From the NCBI RefSeq assembly GCF_016595235.1, contig NZ_JAENHL010000007.1, positions 896,291 through 960,290 on the forward strand: 64,000 nucleotides of DNA, read 5' to 3'. The stretch is from Taklimakanibacter albus (GTDB taxonomy: Bacteria > Pseudomonadota > Alphaproteobacteria > Rhizobiales > Aestuariivirgaceae). Shown one piece after another: positions 1-8,248 of the stretch (position 1 is the stretch's first letter; each line of letters starts with the position of its first letter). A program made the position numbers and the translations under genes. The notes under the pieces were generated by a model. That model was not told the origin of the DNA. It saw only the letters and a program-made list of their open reading frames with translations, and searched no databases.

Positions 1-277
1 AGCTTGGACGTTGTTCTTCCAGATCTTCATTCTCACCGGGAGCTTCAGGTGGAAGTATGATCTCGATAATAAGAGGCGCTGGCGCCAACTCTACGGCTTG
101 AAGACCTGACCTGAGCATCACCGCGATGACTTCGCCGGGCATGAATTCTTCGTCGGGAAAGGACCGTCTGATCCTTTCCGCCACGCCATAGGCATCAACG
201 ATTTCATTGTTGGCCTCGGCCTCTCGGACAATCTCTTTCACGGCAGCAGTTGCGGCAGGTGACAAAACTTTTGTCAT
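1..277 (-). CDS. Hypothetical protein, 3' part outside window
   Basis: An open frame reads leftwards from ATG (275-277) and leaves the window still open after 92 codons. A strong AGGAGG ribosome site lies just upstream of the ATG (about 282-288), which is the main reason to call it real. The visible protein starts MTKVLSPAATAAVKEIVREA, is acidic with an amphipathic N-terminal helix, and turns proline- and glutamate-rich near the window edge. No domain recognised and no function proposed. Confidence 0.6.
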   Translation of the reverse strand, partial: MTKVLSPAATAAVKEIVREAEANNEIVDAYGVAERIRRSFPDEEFMPGEVIAVMLRSGLQAVELAPAPLIIEIILPPEAPGENEDLEEQRPS

Positions 278-488
278 CGGAGCCTCCTTGTTTGAGGCGA
301 CGCTACGCCTCCCTCACGCAACTTCAATCCCGCAAGAGCGGAAGCAACAGTGTCTGCGGCATATGCGCCAGAGGCTCCAGCGAGCAATTCCACTGATTTT
401 CAGCCACTTACATAATCTTGTCATTTCCAGCAAAAAGCACTACTTACTCATAAACCCACTCTTGTTCAAAACGCTGTGAGATTCTGCC

Positions 489-722
489 ATGATCGAGAAA
501 CGCGAAGAACGTCTCCAAATTATGCTGGATATTCAAGAGCTTAGAGCTTTGGATAATTTCCGCTTCAAGGCCAGAATGCCCAGCCGCGCCGCTGCTGTCC
601 GGGAACTCATCAGACGCGGCTTGGCGGCTGAAGGGTTTAACACCGCCGAAGAAGGGCAGCGGTCCTCGACTTTCGGCGTTCTCGACGGCGGGTCGAGCTC
701 GGAAGGCAACGGTCACGCCTAG
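489..722 (+). CDS. Ribbon-helix-helix-like small protein
   Basis: A 77-residue protein with a polar N-terminus (MIEKREERLQIMLD), then a pattern resembling ribbon-helix-helix DNA-binding proteins: a short strand, a helix beginning ELRALDNFRFKARMPSR, and a second helix AAAVRELIRRGL. The motif 'MPSRAAAVRELIRRGL' is typical of RHH regulators and antitoxins. The tail after residue 50 is Ser/Gly-rich and probably disordered. No toxin gene adjoins it: the left neighbour is divergent and about 475 bp on the right have no gene. A transcriptional regulator is the most likely role, inferred from the fold pattern only. Confidence 0.6.
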   Translation: MIEKREERLQIMLDIQELRALDNFRFKARMPSRAAAVRELIRRGLAAEGFNTAEEGQRSSTFGVLDGGSSSEGNGHA

Positions 723-1197
723 AAAATATTTCTCGGAAGACGCTTGGCACTTGGTCGGAATGTAGCTGGCCAGGCGTCGACCGTAATAATTGTTCCGCAC
801 ACCGATTTGCGTCGAGGCGCCAAGCGCTGCGGACTTACGCAGTACCGCGAGTCAAGCCCCGACGCCTTATCACTGCCGCCGCGATGAATTTGAACAATGC
901 CGTCGACCCGCCGGGAATCCGCAGAGCGGATTAACTCCCAGCGGGCCCGCGTGCCCCGGGGGGCAATAACGGAACACGCCAGGATCAAAGCGAAACGTGT
1001 CTATTCGTTCCTAAAGGGATACTAGTCTCGCTGCGGACGAGCAGGTTTCACTTGAGAACATGGCTCTTTGATCCAAGTCCAACCACGGCAGCAATTCACC
1101 GTGTTCGACCGCTTCGGTGATGCCCAAGCCCGCGAATAGGAACTTTGCCGGGTGAAGAACGGTTTGCTCCTTTGATTCCACAAGGAGGAAATCCGCG
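723..1197. other. Intergenic region without a supported gene
   Basis: No frame here has a credible start, ribosome site and protein-like composition; the minus-strand frame at 719-988 is Arg/Ser-rich and looks like noise. The right end holds the EcfG-like promoter annotated separately. Confidence 0.6.
1139..1164 (+). promoter_or_regulatory. EcfG-type general-stress promoter
   Basis: GGAAC (1139-1143), 19 bases, then TT (1163-1164, within GGTT). This fits the alphaproteobacterial EcfG/RpoE2 consensus GGAAC-N18/19-TT, with G for C in the -10 CGTT. It lies 35-60 bp upstream of the gene at 1198. Confidence 0.5.
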
Positions 1198-1740
1198 ATG
1201 ACAAACGAACGCCCGGAAGCGCTCGCCCAATTTGCCGAGTCCGCTCGGCACGGAGAGCAGGCAGGTGTCACAGGACCTACGGCAACGGCCCGCACCGCTC
1301 CTATTCCGACTGACCCCAAACTCAAGGATGAGGCGGCGACACGCGTTTTAGCCGAAGGCGCAACCGGCGAGGATCTGGCCGCCGAAGAATATGTGGACCG
1401 CCTCCCCGACCGTATCATCGAGAGTCAAAAACCATCTCACGAGGACGCGTCTACGCCAGCCTCTGAAGTTCCTCTTCCATCTTATGATGCGACGCATGAC
1501 GCCCGCACGGGCCGTCCGCCGCAGCCGCTCGTGGCCAAGCAACTGGCAAGAGAACATGAGGTCTCACGATTGTCGGACGGCAACAAAAGTGCCGGCGAGG
1601 AAAGTCATTTCTCTGACGAGCCGCATTCACCGCAGGGCCCGAATGAAGATGGCCTAGTTGGTGGTCAGACACCGGGAAGAATGATTTCTCCAAAATTGGA
1701 TGAGGAGTCGGAGCCCGGCGATCCAGAAATTGTCAGGTGA
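1198..1740 (+). CDS. Disordered acidic hypothetical protein
   Basis: A 180-residue, strongly hydrophilic protein rich in Glu, Asp, Pro, Ser and Ala, with no hydrophobic segment and no recognisable domain. Composition suggests it is intrinsically disordered throughout. The start is supported by AGGAGG a few bases upstream and by the EcfG-like promoter at 1139-1164, so it probably belongs to the general stress response. Such proteins can act as hydrophilin-like protectants, but that is a guess from composition. Its end lies just before a second EcfG-like promoter for the next gene. Confidence 0.65.
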   Translation: MTNERPEALAQFAESARHGEQAGVTGPTATARTAPIPTDPKLKDEAATRVLAEGATGEDLAAEEYVDRLPDRIIESQKPSHEDASTPASEVPLPSYDATHDARTGRPPQPLVAKQLAREHEVSRLSDGNKSAGEESHFSDEPHSPQGPNEDGLVGGQTPGRMISPKLDEESEPGDPEIVR

Positions 1741-1743
1741 GAA

Positions 1744-1768
1744 GGAACCAACCGGCATCGCAAGCATT
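1744..1768 (+). promoter_or_regulatory. EcfG-type general-stress promoter
   Basis: GGAAC (1744-1748), 18 bases, TT (1767-1768). It matches GGAAC-N18/19-TT and stands about 50 bp before the start codon of the EF-hand protein at 1818. Confidence 0.5.
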
Positions 1769-1817
1769 AAGTGTACCTCGCTTCCCGCGGGAAACCTTCA
1801 ACAACCGAGAGATCTAC

Positions 1818-2267
1818 ATGAAATCTTTTCTCATGACGGCCGCGGCTTGTCTTTTGCTCACCACGCCTGCTTTCGCGATGACCGATGCGGAATGCAACAC
1901 GATGTGGTCGCAAGCCGATGCGAATAACGACGGTTCATTGAGTGGTGGAGAAGCAAGCCGCTACGCTGCATGGATGCGGATCAATGGACAAAGCGTGCCG
2001 GCGGATAGCACGATCGCCAAGGCGGCCTTCCTTGAGAACTGTAAAACTGGCGTGTTTGCGTCTGCCGCGATCGATGAAGGCGCTCCGCTGGAAGGCGCGA
2101 ACAGCTTCACCGAAGGCCAGGCTCAGGATCGGGCACTTGCCGCAGGTTATGCGGATGTGTCAGCTCTGGCCAAGGACGACAAGGGTATATGGCGCGGCAC
2201 CGCTATGAAGGACGGCAAGTCCGTTCAAGTCGCCGTCGATTACAAGGGCAACGTCGTCGCCAACTAA
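1818..2267 (+). CDS. Secreted EF-hand protein
   Basis: 149 residues. Residues 1-20 form a signal peptide (KSFLMTAAACLLLTTPAFA) with an AFA cleavage site, so it is exported. One EF-hand-like loop follows at about residues 32-43 (DANNDGSLSGGE), with Asp, Asn and Asp at loop positions 1, 3 and 5 and a terminal Glu, fitting calcium binding. The last 40 residues (ADVSALAKDDKGIWRGTA...GKSVQVAVDYKGNVVAN) resemble a PepSY-like strand-turn-strand unit. A longer in-frame start at 1737 would lose the signal peptide from the N-terminus, so ATG 1818 is preferred. Probably transcribed with the stress gene at 2295 from the promoter at 1744. Confidence 0.75.
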   Translation: MKSFLMTAAACLLLTTPAFAMTDAECNTMWSQADANNDGSLSGGEASRYAAWMRINGQSVPADSTIAKAAFLENCKTGVFASAAIDEGAPLEGANSFTEGQAQDRALAAGYADVSALAKDDKGIWRGTAMKDGKSVQVAVDYKGNVVAN

Positions 2268-2294
2268 TTCCAGCCATTCAGAAAGAGGTACTCC

Positions 2295-2876
2295 ATGCAA
2301 ACGATAACGAAGGTATTCGACAGTCACGAGCGGGCCAGGAGAGCCGTGAGCGACCTTGAGGCGGCGGGTATTCCCTCGACGGATATCAGCTTGATCGCCA
2401 ACCGTCATGTAAACGCGAAGTATGTCGACAAGGATGAGGCGTCCAACACAGCGGCGGGCGCCGGCCTTGGCGCCGCCGTCGGCGGTGGTGCCGGTCTGCT
2501 GGCGGGCTTGGGCATGCTGGCCATTCCTGGAGTCGGGCCCATCGTGGCGGCAGGCTGGTTGGCGGCTACAGCTGCAGGCGCCGTTGCAGGTGGAGCTGCG
2601 GGCGGTATTGTGGGCGCGCTTGTCGATGTCGGTGTTCCTGAAGAACATGCTCATGTCTATTCCGAAGCCATCCGGCGCGGCGGCACCTTGCTGTCGGTGA
2701 AGACAGATAGTCAGCACGCTGTGCGCGCGCAGGCAATCCTTGACAGGAATGAGCCTCTCGACCCGGTGAGATTGGGCGAAGACTACAAGAAGACAGGCTG
2801 GGAATCCTACAATCCCGAAGCCCCTCCCTATAAACTTACCGAAGCCGAGATCGAGCGCATCAGGCGACCGAACTAG
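2295..2876 (+). CDS. YflT-like general stress protein
   Basis: 193 residues. The N-terminus (MQTITKVFDSHERARRAVSDLEAAGI) matches the general stress protein 17M/YflT type domain: a short strand, then a helix sorting alternate residues. Residues about 50-110 are an Ala/Gly-rich glycine-zipper stretch, probably membrane-inserting as a hairpin. The C-terminal part (EEHAHVYSEAIRRGGTLLSVK) repeats the same alpha/beta pattern. It lies 27 bp behind the EF-hand gene with a GAGG ribosome site, so they are likely co-transcribed, and a strong terminator follows. Function unknown beyond stress association. Confidence 0.8.
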   Translation: MQTITKVFDSHERARRAVSDLEAAGIPSTDISLIANRHVNAKYVDKDEASNTAAGAGLGAAVGGGAGLLAGLGMLAIPGVGPIVAAGWLAATAAGAVAGGAAGGIVGALVDVGVPEEHAHVYSEAIRRGGTLLSVKTDSQHAVRAQAILDRNEPLDPVRLGEDYKKTGWESYNPEAPPYKLTEAEIERIRRPN

Positions 2877-2890
2877 GCTGCCCATCTCTT

Positions 2891-2924
2891 ATTAGCCCCG
2901 ACTCACCTCGGGGCTAATTCTTTA
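2891..2924 (+). terminator. Rho-independent terminator
   Basis: Arms ATTAGCCCCGA (2891-2901) and TCGGGGCTAAT (2908-2918) with a 6-nt loop, followed by a T-rich stretch. It ends the 1818-2876 unit. Confidence 0.8.
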
Positions 2925-2998
2925 ATGCCGGTTAGGCCCACGGGCGTTTGGCCACATCAACTCACCTTGCTTGAAAAGCTGTTCAACAGGAGTCTCAC

Positions 2999-5086
2999 AT
3001 GCCATCCTCACGCACACCGGGCCCGAAACAGCAACATGGTTCTGGCGGCGAGCTGCATCAGAAGAGCGGGAAATCCGGCGAAAACCTGACCACCAATCAG
3101 GGCATCGAGATCTCCGACAATCAGAACTCTCTCAAATCGGGGACGCGTGGACCCACGCTGCTCGAAGACTTTCTGCTGCGTGAGAAAATCACGCATTTTG
3201 ATCACGAGCGGATTCCGGAACGGATAGTGCATGCTCGAGGATCTGGCGCCCATGGCTACTTCGAGCTCAATAAATCGCTCCGGCATCTCACCAAAGCGAC
3301 GTTCCTGCAGGACACGAGAAAGCGCACCGAGGTTTTCGTGCGCTTCTCCACCGTCGCCGGCGGCGCTGGATCGGTGGATCTTCCCCGGGACGTTCGCGGC
3401 TTTGCCGTAAAATTCTATACCGACCAAGGCAACTTCGATCTCGTCGGCAACAACATTCCCGTCTTCTTCATCCAGGATGCGGTGAAATTTCCCGATCTGG
3501 TTCATTCGGTCAAGATGGAGCCCGATCGCGGCTTTCCGCAGAACGCCTCCGCCCATGATACGTTCTGGGACTTTGTCTCGCTTATGCCTGAGAGCATGCA
3601 CATGCTCATGTGGGTCATGTCGGACCGGGCAATTCCACGCTCACTGCGCATGATCGAGGGCTTCGGCGTCAACACCTTCCGCTTTGTGAACGCCGAGGGT
3701 GAATCAAATTTCGTGAAATTCCATTGGCGACCGGTTCTCGGTGCGGCCTCCGTCCTGTGGGATGAGGCTGTCAAGATCAATGGGGCGGACCAGGACTTTC
3801 ACCGGCGTGATTTATGGAAAGCGATAGACAGCGGGAATTTCCCGGAATTCGAATTCGGCGTTCAGGTCCTGGACGATCGGGCCGCCGCCGAACTGGAGTT
3901 CGATATTCTCGATGCCACCAAACTCATCCCGGAGGAGATGGTTCCCGTGCAGATCGTCGGGAAAATGGTGCTGGACCGTAACCCCGACAATTTCTTCGCC
4001 GAGACCGAGCAAGTCGCCTTCCACCCGGCCAATCTCGTGCCGGGCATCGAATTCTCGGACGATCCGCTTTTGCAAGGCCGGCTGTTCTCCTATCTCGATA
4101 CGCAGCTCTCGCGCTTGGGCGGCGCCAATTTTCACGAAATTCCGGTCAATCGGCCGCGCTGTCCGATGCGCAATTTCCAGCGTGACGGCATGCGCCGCAT
4201 GGACGTTCCCAAGGGCCGTGTAGCCTATGAACCGAACAGCCTCGCCCCCGATGGTCCGCGAGAAACCCCGTCTGGCTTCGTCACTCATCCGCAAGGTGAT
4301 TTCGGCTCGGAGAAAGTGCGCGAGCGGTCCGCAACCTTCAAGGACCACTACAGCCAGGCGCGTATGTTCTTCAATTCCATGTCGGAGCCGGAGCAACGGC
4401 ATATTGTCAGCGCGTTCGCATTCGAGCTCGGCAAGGTCGAAACACCGGCCATTCGCAAGCGGATGCTCGGGCATCTCGCCATTATCGACAAGACGCTATG
4501 CGGGGGTGTCAGCAAAGCGCTGGGGACGAATGAGATAGATCCCATCACGCCCGCTCTTGAACCACGCGACCTGGCGCCGTCACCCGCTTTGAGCTTGATC
4601 AAGAAGGCCCCCGCTACCCTGCGCGGGCGGACGATAGGCGTCCTGCTGTCGAATGGCGTCGACGGCGGCTTCTTGAAACGGTTGAAGAAAGCGATCGAGG
4701 CAGAAGGCGCGGAAATGGCTGTCGTCTGCCGCAAGATCGGCGGGGTAACCCTTTCGGACAAGATCAAGCTGCCGGCGGATCACGCTCTTTCCGCCGCGCC
4801 GTCCGTCATTTTCGATGCGGTGGCCATTCTCACGAGCGACGAAGGGGCGAACGAGCTCGCCGAAGAGGCGGCCGCCATCGATTGGGTACGAGATGCATTT
4901 GGACATCTGAAGGTTATCGGCTTGAACGGCCCCTCGGTAGCGCTCCTGAACAAAGCCGGATTGTCAGGAATGTTCGATGAAGGTGTGATCACCATCGAAG
5001 ATGCCGCCGGCATCGAAGCCTATATACGCATGGCCAAACATCAGCGGATTTGGGACCGCGAACCAAAGGTTCGCAGTCCCGGGTGA
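2999..5086 (+). CDS. katE: Large-subunit catalase (HPII type)
   Basis: 695 residues: a clade 2, large-subunit haem catalase that dismutates hydrogen peroxide. The extended N-terminus (1-50) is followed by the catalase barrel with distal His78 ([12 protein letters not shown]), Asn151 (NLVGNN-type loop) and proximal haem Tyr365 ([12 protein letters not shown]). After about residue 545 comes the flavodoxin/DJ-1-like C-terminal domain that marks the HPII type ([16 protein letters not shown] onward). Length fits the large subunits (about 700, versus about 500 for small ones). The start has AGGAG about 8 bases upstream. Neighbours are stress genes with EcfG-like promoters; no clear EcfG site was seen directly before katE. 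Confidence 0.95.
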   Translation: MPSSRTPGPKQQHGSGGELHQKSGKSGENLTTNQGIEISDNQNSLKSGTRGPTLLEDFLLREKITHFDHERIPERIVHARGSGAHGYFELNKSLRHLTKATFLQDTRKRTEVFVRFSTVAGGAGSVDLPRDVRGFAVKFYTDQGNFDLVGNNIPVFFIQDAVKFPDLVHSVKMEPDRGFPQNASAHDTFWDFVSLMPESMHMLMWVMSDRAIPRSLRMIEGFGVNTFRFVNAEGESNFVKFHWRPVLGAASVLWDEAVKINGADQDFHRRDLWKAIDSGNFPEFEFGVQVLDDRAAAELEFDILDATKLIPEEMVPVQIVGKMVLDRNPDNFFAETEQVAFHPANLVPGIEFSDDPLLQGRLFSYLDTQLSRLGGANFHEIPVNRPRCPMRNFQRDGMRRMDVPKGRVAYEPNSLAPDGPRETPSGFVTHPQGDFGSEKVRERSATFKDHYSQARMFFNSMSEPEQRHIVSAFAFELGKVETPAIRKRMLGHLAIIDKTLCGGVSKALGTNEIDPITPALEPRDLAPSPALSLIKKAPATLRGRTIGVLLSNGVDGGFLKRLKKAIEAEGAEMAVVCRKIGGVTLSDKIKLPADHALSAAPSVIFDAVAILTSDEGANELAEEAAAIDWVRDAFGHLKVIGLNGPSVALLNKAGLSGMFDEGVITIEDAAGIEAYIRMAKHQRIWDREPKVRSPG

Positions 5087-5106
5087 CGACTTCTCACGAA
5101 AGGGAT

Positions 5107-5123
5107 CTGCGCGATTTGCGCAG
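5107..5123. terminator. Short hairpin between convergent genes
   Basis: CTGCGC/GCGCAG arms with a 5-nt loop lie between the ends of katE and the convergent membrane protein gene. It has no clear T-run, so terminator function is only possible. Confidence 0.3.
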
Positions 5124-5126
5124 GTT

Positions 5127-6026
5127 CTAGCGAGCCGAACTGATAACTAGAAGCTCGTCATCGTCCCGCTGCCTTCCCCCCATAGCGCCGGCCACGGAAG
5201 CGATGAATGCCCCGATCGCCATTGAAAGGGCGGCGAGAATAGCCGCCGTGGCACTCGCTTTGCGGGCTTCATCGGCCGCCTGCTGTGCCTTGGCCTTCCA
5301 CTCGCTGGCCTTGGTCAGGAAAGCCTCCACGCGTGCCTGTGCGTCCTGTTGTGCAAGCCCTGTTCTCGCGGCGACGAGGCTGGCGAGATAGGTCCGGTCC
5401 TCAGGCGTTACCTCGCCCTGGATGGCGCCCATGGCGAGAATACGCGACGCTTGTGCTGCCGCGGCTTGATCGCCTTCCACGCCTGAGGTGGCCAAACGCG
5501 AAGGGTCGGCGGGCCTCAGCAAGCTGTCCACCAAATAGCCCGTCGGATCATTCTGGCCGCTCGACTGAGCGGCCTGACCTGCGGCATTGGCCGCACCACC
5601 GGCAACGCTGGCCGCAACCTGAGTGCCGGCACCGAGAAGCGTGGTCGTGTGGAGCCCGATGAGTCCGACGATGACCAGCGTTGCCACAGCCCATGCCATG
5701 AAGCCATGGGCGGTATCGCGGAAGAACACTTCATCCGTGTGCACCCCGACCCATTTGGTACGCAGCCGGCCGGATAGATAACCTCCGAGGGCTGACGAAA
5801 GCCATTGAACGATGACCAGCCAGATTGCCGTCGAAGCGGCGATGGTCGTCAGGCTGGCGCTTTCCGCCGACCACGGGGATACGAGAGTCAGCCCCAAACC
5901 GGAACCGAGCAGCATCAGCACAACAGTCGCGACGATCGCGGCAAATGCGCCGGCGAAGATAGGCCCCCAGACAACGGCGGGCCGTGAGCCTTCCGCAAGA
6001 GGGGTCTCTACAGTGACATTGGCCAT
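5127..6026 (-). CDS. Integral membrane protein, unknown
   Basis: 299 residues. Hydrophobic helices at about 18-40, 55-80 and 108-132, then a Gly/Ala/Gln-rich linker, an alanine-rich amphipathic region with coiled-coil character at about 215-262 (EAFLTKASEWKAKAQQAADEA) and a final membrane helix at about 262-282. The start has GGAGGG upstream. It sits 9 bp behind the 25-residue membrane peptide gene and is probably co-transcribed from the EcfG-like promoter at 6160-6184, suggesting a stress-linked envelope role. No characterised family recognised. Confidence 0.8.
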   Translation of the reverse strand: MANVTVETPLAEGSRPAVVWGPIFAGAFAAIVATVVLMLLGSGLGLTLVSPWSAESASLTTIAASTAIWLVIVQWLSSALGGYLSGRLRTKWVGVHTDEVFFRDTAHGFMAWAVATLVIVGLIGLHTTTLLGAGTQVAASVAGGAANAAGQAAQSSGQNDPTGYLVDSLLRPADPSRLATSGVEGDQAAAAQASRILAMGAIQGEVTPEDRTYLASLVAARTGLAQQDAQARVEAFLTKASEWKAKAQQAADEARKASATAAILAALSMAIGAFIASVAGAMGGRQRDDDELLVISSAR

Positions 6027-6035
6027 GAGGCCCTC

Positions 6036-6113
6036 CTATCGAAAGAAGATGAAAAGAAGCAGGATGATCGGAATCGGAACGCCCAATAACCAAAGCAATA
6101 TGCCGCGGCCCAT
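6036..6113 (-). CDS. 25-residue membrane peptide
   Basis: The whole protein is a single membrane helix with a short basic, glycine-containing start: MGRGILLWLLG then PIPIILLLFIFFR. A GGAGGC ribosome site lies 5-6 bases before the ATG (6111-6113), and the stop is 9 bp before the next gene's start, so translation is well supported despite the size. Very short membrane proteins of this look are common in Hyphomicrobiales; none that I know has an assigned function. Preceded by an EcfG-like promoter. Confidence 0.7.
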   Translation of the reverse strand: MGRGILLWLLGVPIPIILLLFIFFR

Positions 6114-6159
6114 GTGATGCCTCCATGTTTGCCCTGGAACAATCTCCTGAGCGCACGCT

Positions 6160-6184
6160 AACCCGCCGGCTGGCTTGGAGTTCC
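6160..6184 (-). promoter_or_regulatory. EcfG-type general-stress promoter
   Basis: Read leftwards: GGAAC (6184-6180), 16 bases, GGTT (6163-6160), equal to GGAAC-N18-TT. It is 47 bp upstream of the 25-residue membrane peptide gene and likely drives it and the gene at 5127-6026. Confidence 0.5.
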
Positions 6185-6341
6185 TGATGAAGAGGCGCCG
6201 ATCAGGTTGTCTGGCTGAAGCGTCCTGCAAAGCAAATGGAACTTGTGATGAATGACGGCAGCCATAACAGGCTGCTGATCACTTCTGAATTTGGCAGAAG
6301 GTTAGACCGGCGGCGGATCCAATGGATGAATGTGAAAGTCA

Positions 6342-6370
6342 CTAGCGCGGGATGCGAAAAAGTGGATGCC
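6342..6370. repeat. Partial copy of palindromic repeat B
   Basis: CTAGCGCGGGATGCGAAAAA followed by GTGGATGCC matches, on the opposite strand, the right arm of the larger element at 12938-12988 with few differences. Only one arm is present here. Confidence 0.6.
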
Positions 6371-6483
6371 GAAGAAACCCACGCCAACATATGACAATCA
6401 ATCACGTTCACGAGTCCGGGTTGATTCAACCCAAACTCGTCGTGATCCAGGCCCTCGCGGTGAATTCAATCCAACGCTAAGAG

Positions 6484-6516
6484 TGTTCCAAAAAGAAAAC
6501 CCGCGTCAGCGGGTTT
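6484..6516 (-). terminator. Rho-independent terminator
   Basis: Arms AAACCCGC (6497-6504) and GCGGGTTT (6509-6516). Read on the minus strand the hairpin is followed by TTTCTTTTT, placing it as the terminator of the gene at 6588-6806. Confidence 0.75.
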
Positions 6517-6587
6517 CTAGTAAGGGTAGATGCGCCAGAAGGGGTTGGTGCAGTTCGATAACGCCGGCGCCGCAAAAGAGTTCCATC

Positions 6588-6806
6588 TCAACCTTTGTCC
6601 ATCACATCCAGAAGCCGCTCCATCTCAGCAAGGTCGAGTTCCTGGGCATCTACGAGCTTGGCGAGAATCAGCCGCGCTTCCTCGGATGAGAGCCCTTGCC
6701 TTTCGAGTTCCGTCACGATTTCATGTTGATCCGCGATGCCAAGGTCGCCGGCTTCCGCACGCCGACGGGCCTTCGTGAACAGGGCAAGCAGAGCGATCTT
6801 ATCCAT
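6588..6806 (-). CDS. Small helical hypothetical protein
   Basis: 72 residues from the ATG at 6804-6806; an in-frame ATG at 6870-6872 would add 22 residues that look non-coding. The protein is charged and helical (MDKIALLALFTKARRRAEAG ... LERQGLSSEEARLILAKLVDA), with two amphipathic helices around an 'SSEEAR' helix cap. The ribosome site is weak. A good terminator lies just downstream. No family recognised and no function inferred. It follows the TPR gene at 80 bp on the same strand and may be co-transcribed. Confidence 0.6.
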   Translation of the reverse strand: MDKIALLALFTKARRRAEAGDLGIADQHEIVTELERQGLSSEEARLILAKLVDAQELDLAEMERLLDVMDKG

Positions 6807-6885
6807 TTCGACTTTCTGCCACGATACGGGGACGTGATCAAACAGCGTCACCCGGGCGCCACGTGGAAGCACTGTGTTTGCCGGA

Positions 6886-7500
6886 TCAGATCGGCCGTTC
6901 TTCGGCTTCGATCTCCTCGAGCGCGCGTTTGGCGCCGTCGAGATGTGGGTTGTAGGTCAAGGCCTCGCTGAAGGCGGCGCGGGCGGCGGCGAGATCGCCT
7001 TGCTGGCGCTTGATCATGCCGAGCCCGGATAATGCACCAAAATGCCGGGGCTCCAGCTCGAGCACCTTTTCGATGTCCTGGAGCGAATCATTGAAGCGCC
7101 CGATCAAGAAATAGACGGTCGCCCGCTTGTTCCAGGCTTCCGCATAATCGGGATGGACCTCGATCACATTGTCGAGGATGGCGAGAGCCGTGCCGGTCTC
7201 CTTCGCCGCCGAGGCGCGCATCGCCTGCGCCAGGAGCGCGTCGGCCGTCGGGCTGTCGGAGGTCATCCACAGATTCCAGATTGACTGCTCGGCCCGCTGC
7301 GCCTCAGGCCCGTCCTCGCTCTTGATCAGCCGGGCGAAAAGCCTGTCGATCTGCTCGGCCCGCATTTCCGCGGGCTTGAGCCGGGTCACGGCGGCGGGAA
7401 TTGCCTCGGGACTCTTGTCGCGCGCCTCGGTCTGCGCTGCGGCGGCCGAAGCGAGAAAGACAAGGGCGGATAAAGCGACAAGGCTGCGCCGGATCATCAT
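6886..7500 (-). CDS. Secreted TPR-repeat protein
   Basis: 204 residues. Residues 1-21 form a signal peptide (IRRSLVALSALVFLASAAAA), so the protein is periplasmic. The mature part has TPR units at about 85-190, clearest in 'AILDNVIEVHPDYAEAWNKR', 'SLQDIEKVLELEPRHFGAL' and 'AARAAFSEALTYNPHLDGAK', each with the W/G/Y/A/P pattern. Two adjacent ATGs (7498-7500 and 7495-7497) are possible starts. TPR folds bind peptides or proteins; the partner is unknown. It lies next to rpmJ on the same strand, but the rpmJ terminator separates them. Confidence 0.85.
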   Translation of the reverse strand: MMIRRSLVALSALVFLASAAAAQTEARDKSPEAIPAAVTRLKPAEMRAEQIDRLFARLIKSEDGPEAQRAEQSIWNLWMTSDSPTADALLAQAMRASAAKETGTALAILDNVIEVHPDYAEAWNKRATVYFLIGRFNDSLQDIEKVLELEPRHFGALSGLGMIKRQQGDLAAARAAFSEALTYNPHLDGAKRALEEIEAEERPI

Positions 7501-7536
7501 GGCGCCAGTATACCGCAGCACCTGCGGCAACAAAAT

Positions 7537-7569
7537 GATCACCGCCGCGATGGTCTCGCGGCGGTGATC
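7537..7569 (-). terminator. rpmJ terminator hairpin
   Basis: A 14-bp perfect stem, GATCACCGCCGCGA (7537-7550) and TCGCGGCGGTGATC (7556-7569), with a 5-nt loop. On the minus strand it is followed by ATTTTGTTG, so it terminates rpmJ. Confidence 0.8.
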
Positions 7570-7592
7570 ACAAAACCGTAGACGGAATCGCG

Positions 7593-7718
7593 TCAGCCCT
7601 GGCGGGCCTTGAACCGCGGATTGGTCTTGTTGATGATATAAACGCGACCCTTGCGCCGCACGAGACGATTGTCACGGTGGCGTTTCAAGAGCGATTTCAA
7701 TGAGTTACGGATCTTCAT
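7593..7718 (-). CDS. rpmJ: Ribosomal protein bL36
   Basis: 41 residues starting [20 protein letters not shown] and ending FKARQG. This is the alphaproteobacterial form of bL36: highly basic, with [20 protein letters not shown], and without the four zinc-binding Cys/His residues of the zinc-binding form. It belongs to the large ribosomal subunit. A longer frame in the same register upstream is not protein-like. A strong hairpin terminator lies 24 bp downstream. Confidence 0.95.
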   Translation of the reverse strand: MKIRNSLKSLLKRHRDNRLVRRKGRVYIINKTNPRFKARQG

Positions 7719-7853
7719 GACAATCACCAAATAAATCGCACCCGGAACGTGTTTCCGGGTGCCTCTTTTCGAGGCGGGACCATAGTGATATGGACCTGAC
7801 CTGTCAATTCCGCCCTTGCGCTTTCCCGCCCGGTTCAGACGGTCCAACTCACG

Positions 7854-8063
7854 ATGTTCACGACGAATTTCATTATCACGGTCCTGGTTCTCCTGGCCGC
7901 CCTGGCGGTTGTCGCCCGAATGGTCATCATCGAGAAGCGCCCGCGCACCAGCATCAACCCGCGCCTGATCCCGACGACGCCGGTCATCGTCATCGGAGGC
8001 TTCATCGCCTTCCTCGCCTTGATCCACCTGATCAATCTCGCCGGTGTCCATACCGGGCGCTGA
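7854..8063 (+). CDS. Small two-helix membrane protein
   Basis: 69 residues with two membrane helices, about 4-22 ([20 protein letters not shown]) and 43-63 ([21 protein letters not shown]), separated by a basic loop ([11 protein letters not shown]). The basic loop suggests both termini face the periplasm, by the positive-inside rule. The ribosome site is poor. It is divergent from rpmJ. Two palindromic repeats follow and may end transcription. No function known to me. Confidence 0.65.
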   Translation: MFTTNFIITVLVLLAALAVVARMVIIEKRPRTSINPRLIPTTPVIVIGGFIAFLALIHLINLAGVHTGR

Positions 8064-8127
8064 ATGGCAAAAGGCGCCCGCATCTTGCGACGCGGACGCC
8101 CCGTTCAGATCAAGCAGCCGGTATTAG

Positions 8128-8183
8128 AGCCCTTCCCGTTTTGATCGAATCGTTCCGATTCGATCAAAACGGGTAAAAGGGCT
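8128..8183. repeat. Long palindromic repeat
   Basis: A near-perfect palindrome: the inner arms CCCGTTTTGATCGAATCG and CGATTCGATCAAAACGGG flank a TTC loop, and AGCCCT/AGGGCT extend the stem. It lies between convergent genes and could act as a bidirectional terminator, but with the adjacent repeat A it looks like an extragenic palindromic element. Confidence 0.7.
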
Positions 8184-8200
8184 CGAAAACATATAATCTG

Positions 8201-8248
8201 GAGCGCTTCCTTATCGCCAAAGTCGAGCAACTTTGGCGGCAAGCGCTC
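8201..8248. repeat. Palindromic repeat A, copy 1
   Basis: A 48-bp element with outer arms GAGCGCTT/AAGCGCTC and inner arms CGCCAAAGT/ACTTTGGCG. A second copy, 42 of 48 identical, lies at 51363-51410 inside the metE riboswitch. Positions 2 and 47 differ together between the copies (A-T versus G-C), keeping the stem. Confidence 0.8.

Larger units (their letters stand above)
6114..6483. other. Intergenic region with repeat fragment
   Basis: No supported gene. It contains the EcfG-like promoter (6160-6184) and one arm of a dispersed palindromic element (6342-6370) that recurs at 12938-12988. Confidence 0.5.

Noticed and set aside
5107..5123. A firm katE terminator
   Set aside because: Only six base pairs and no T-run; kept as a low-confidence hairpin.
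8128..8183. A simple rho-independent terminator
   Set aside because: The stem is unusually long and perfect, lacks a T-run and abuts another dispersed palindrome; a repeat element fits better, though it may still stop transcription.
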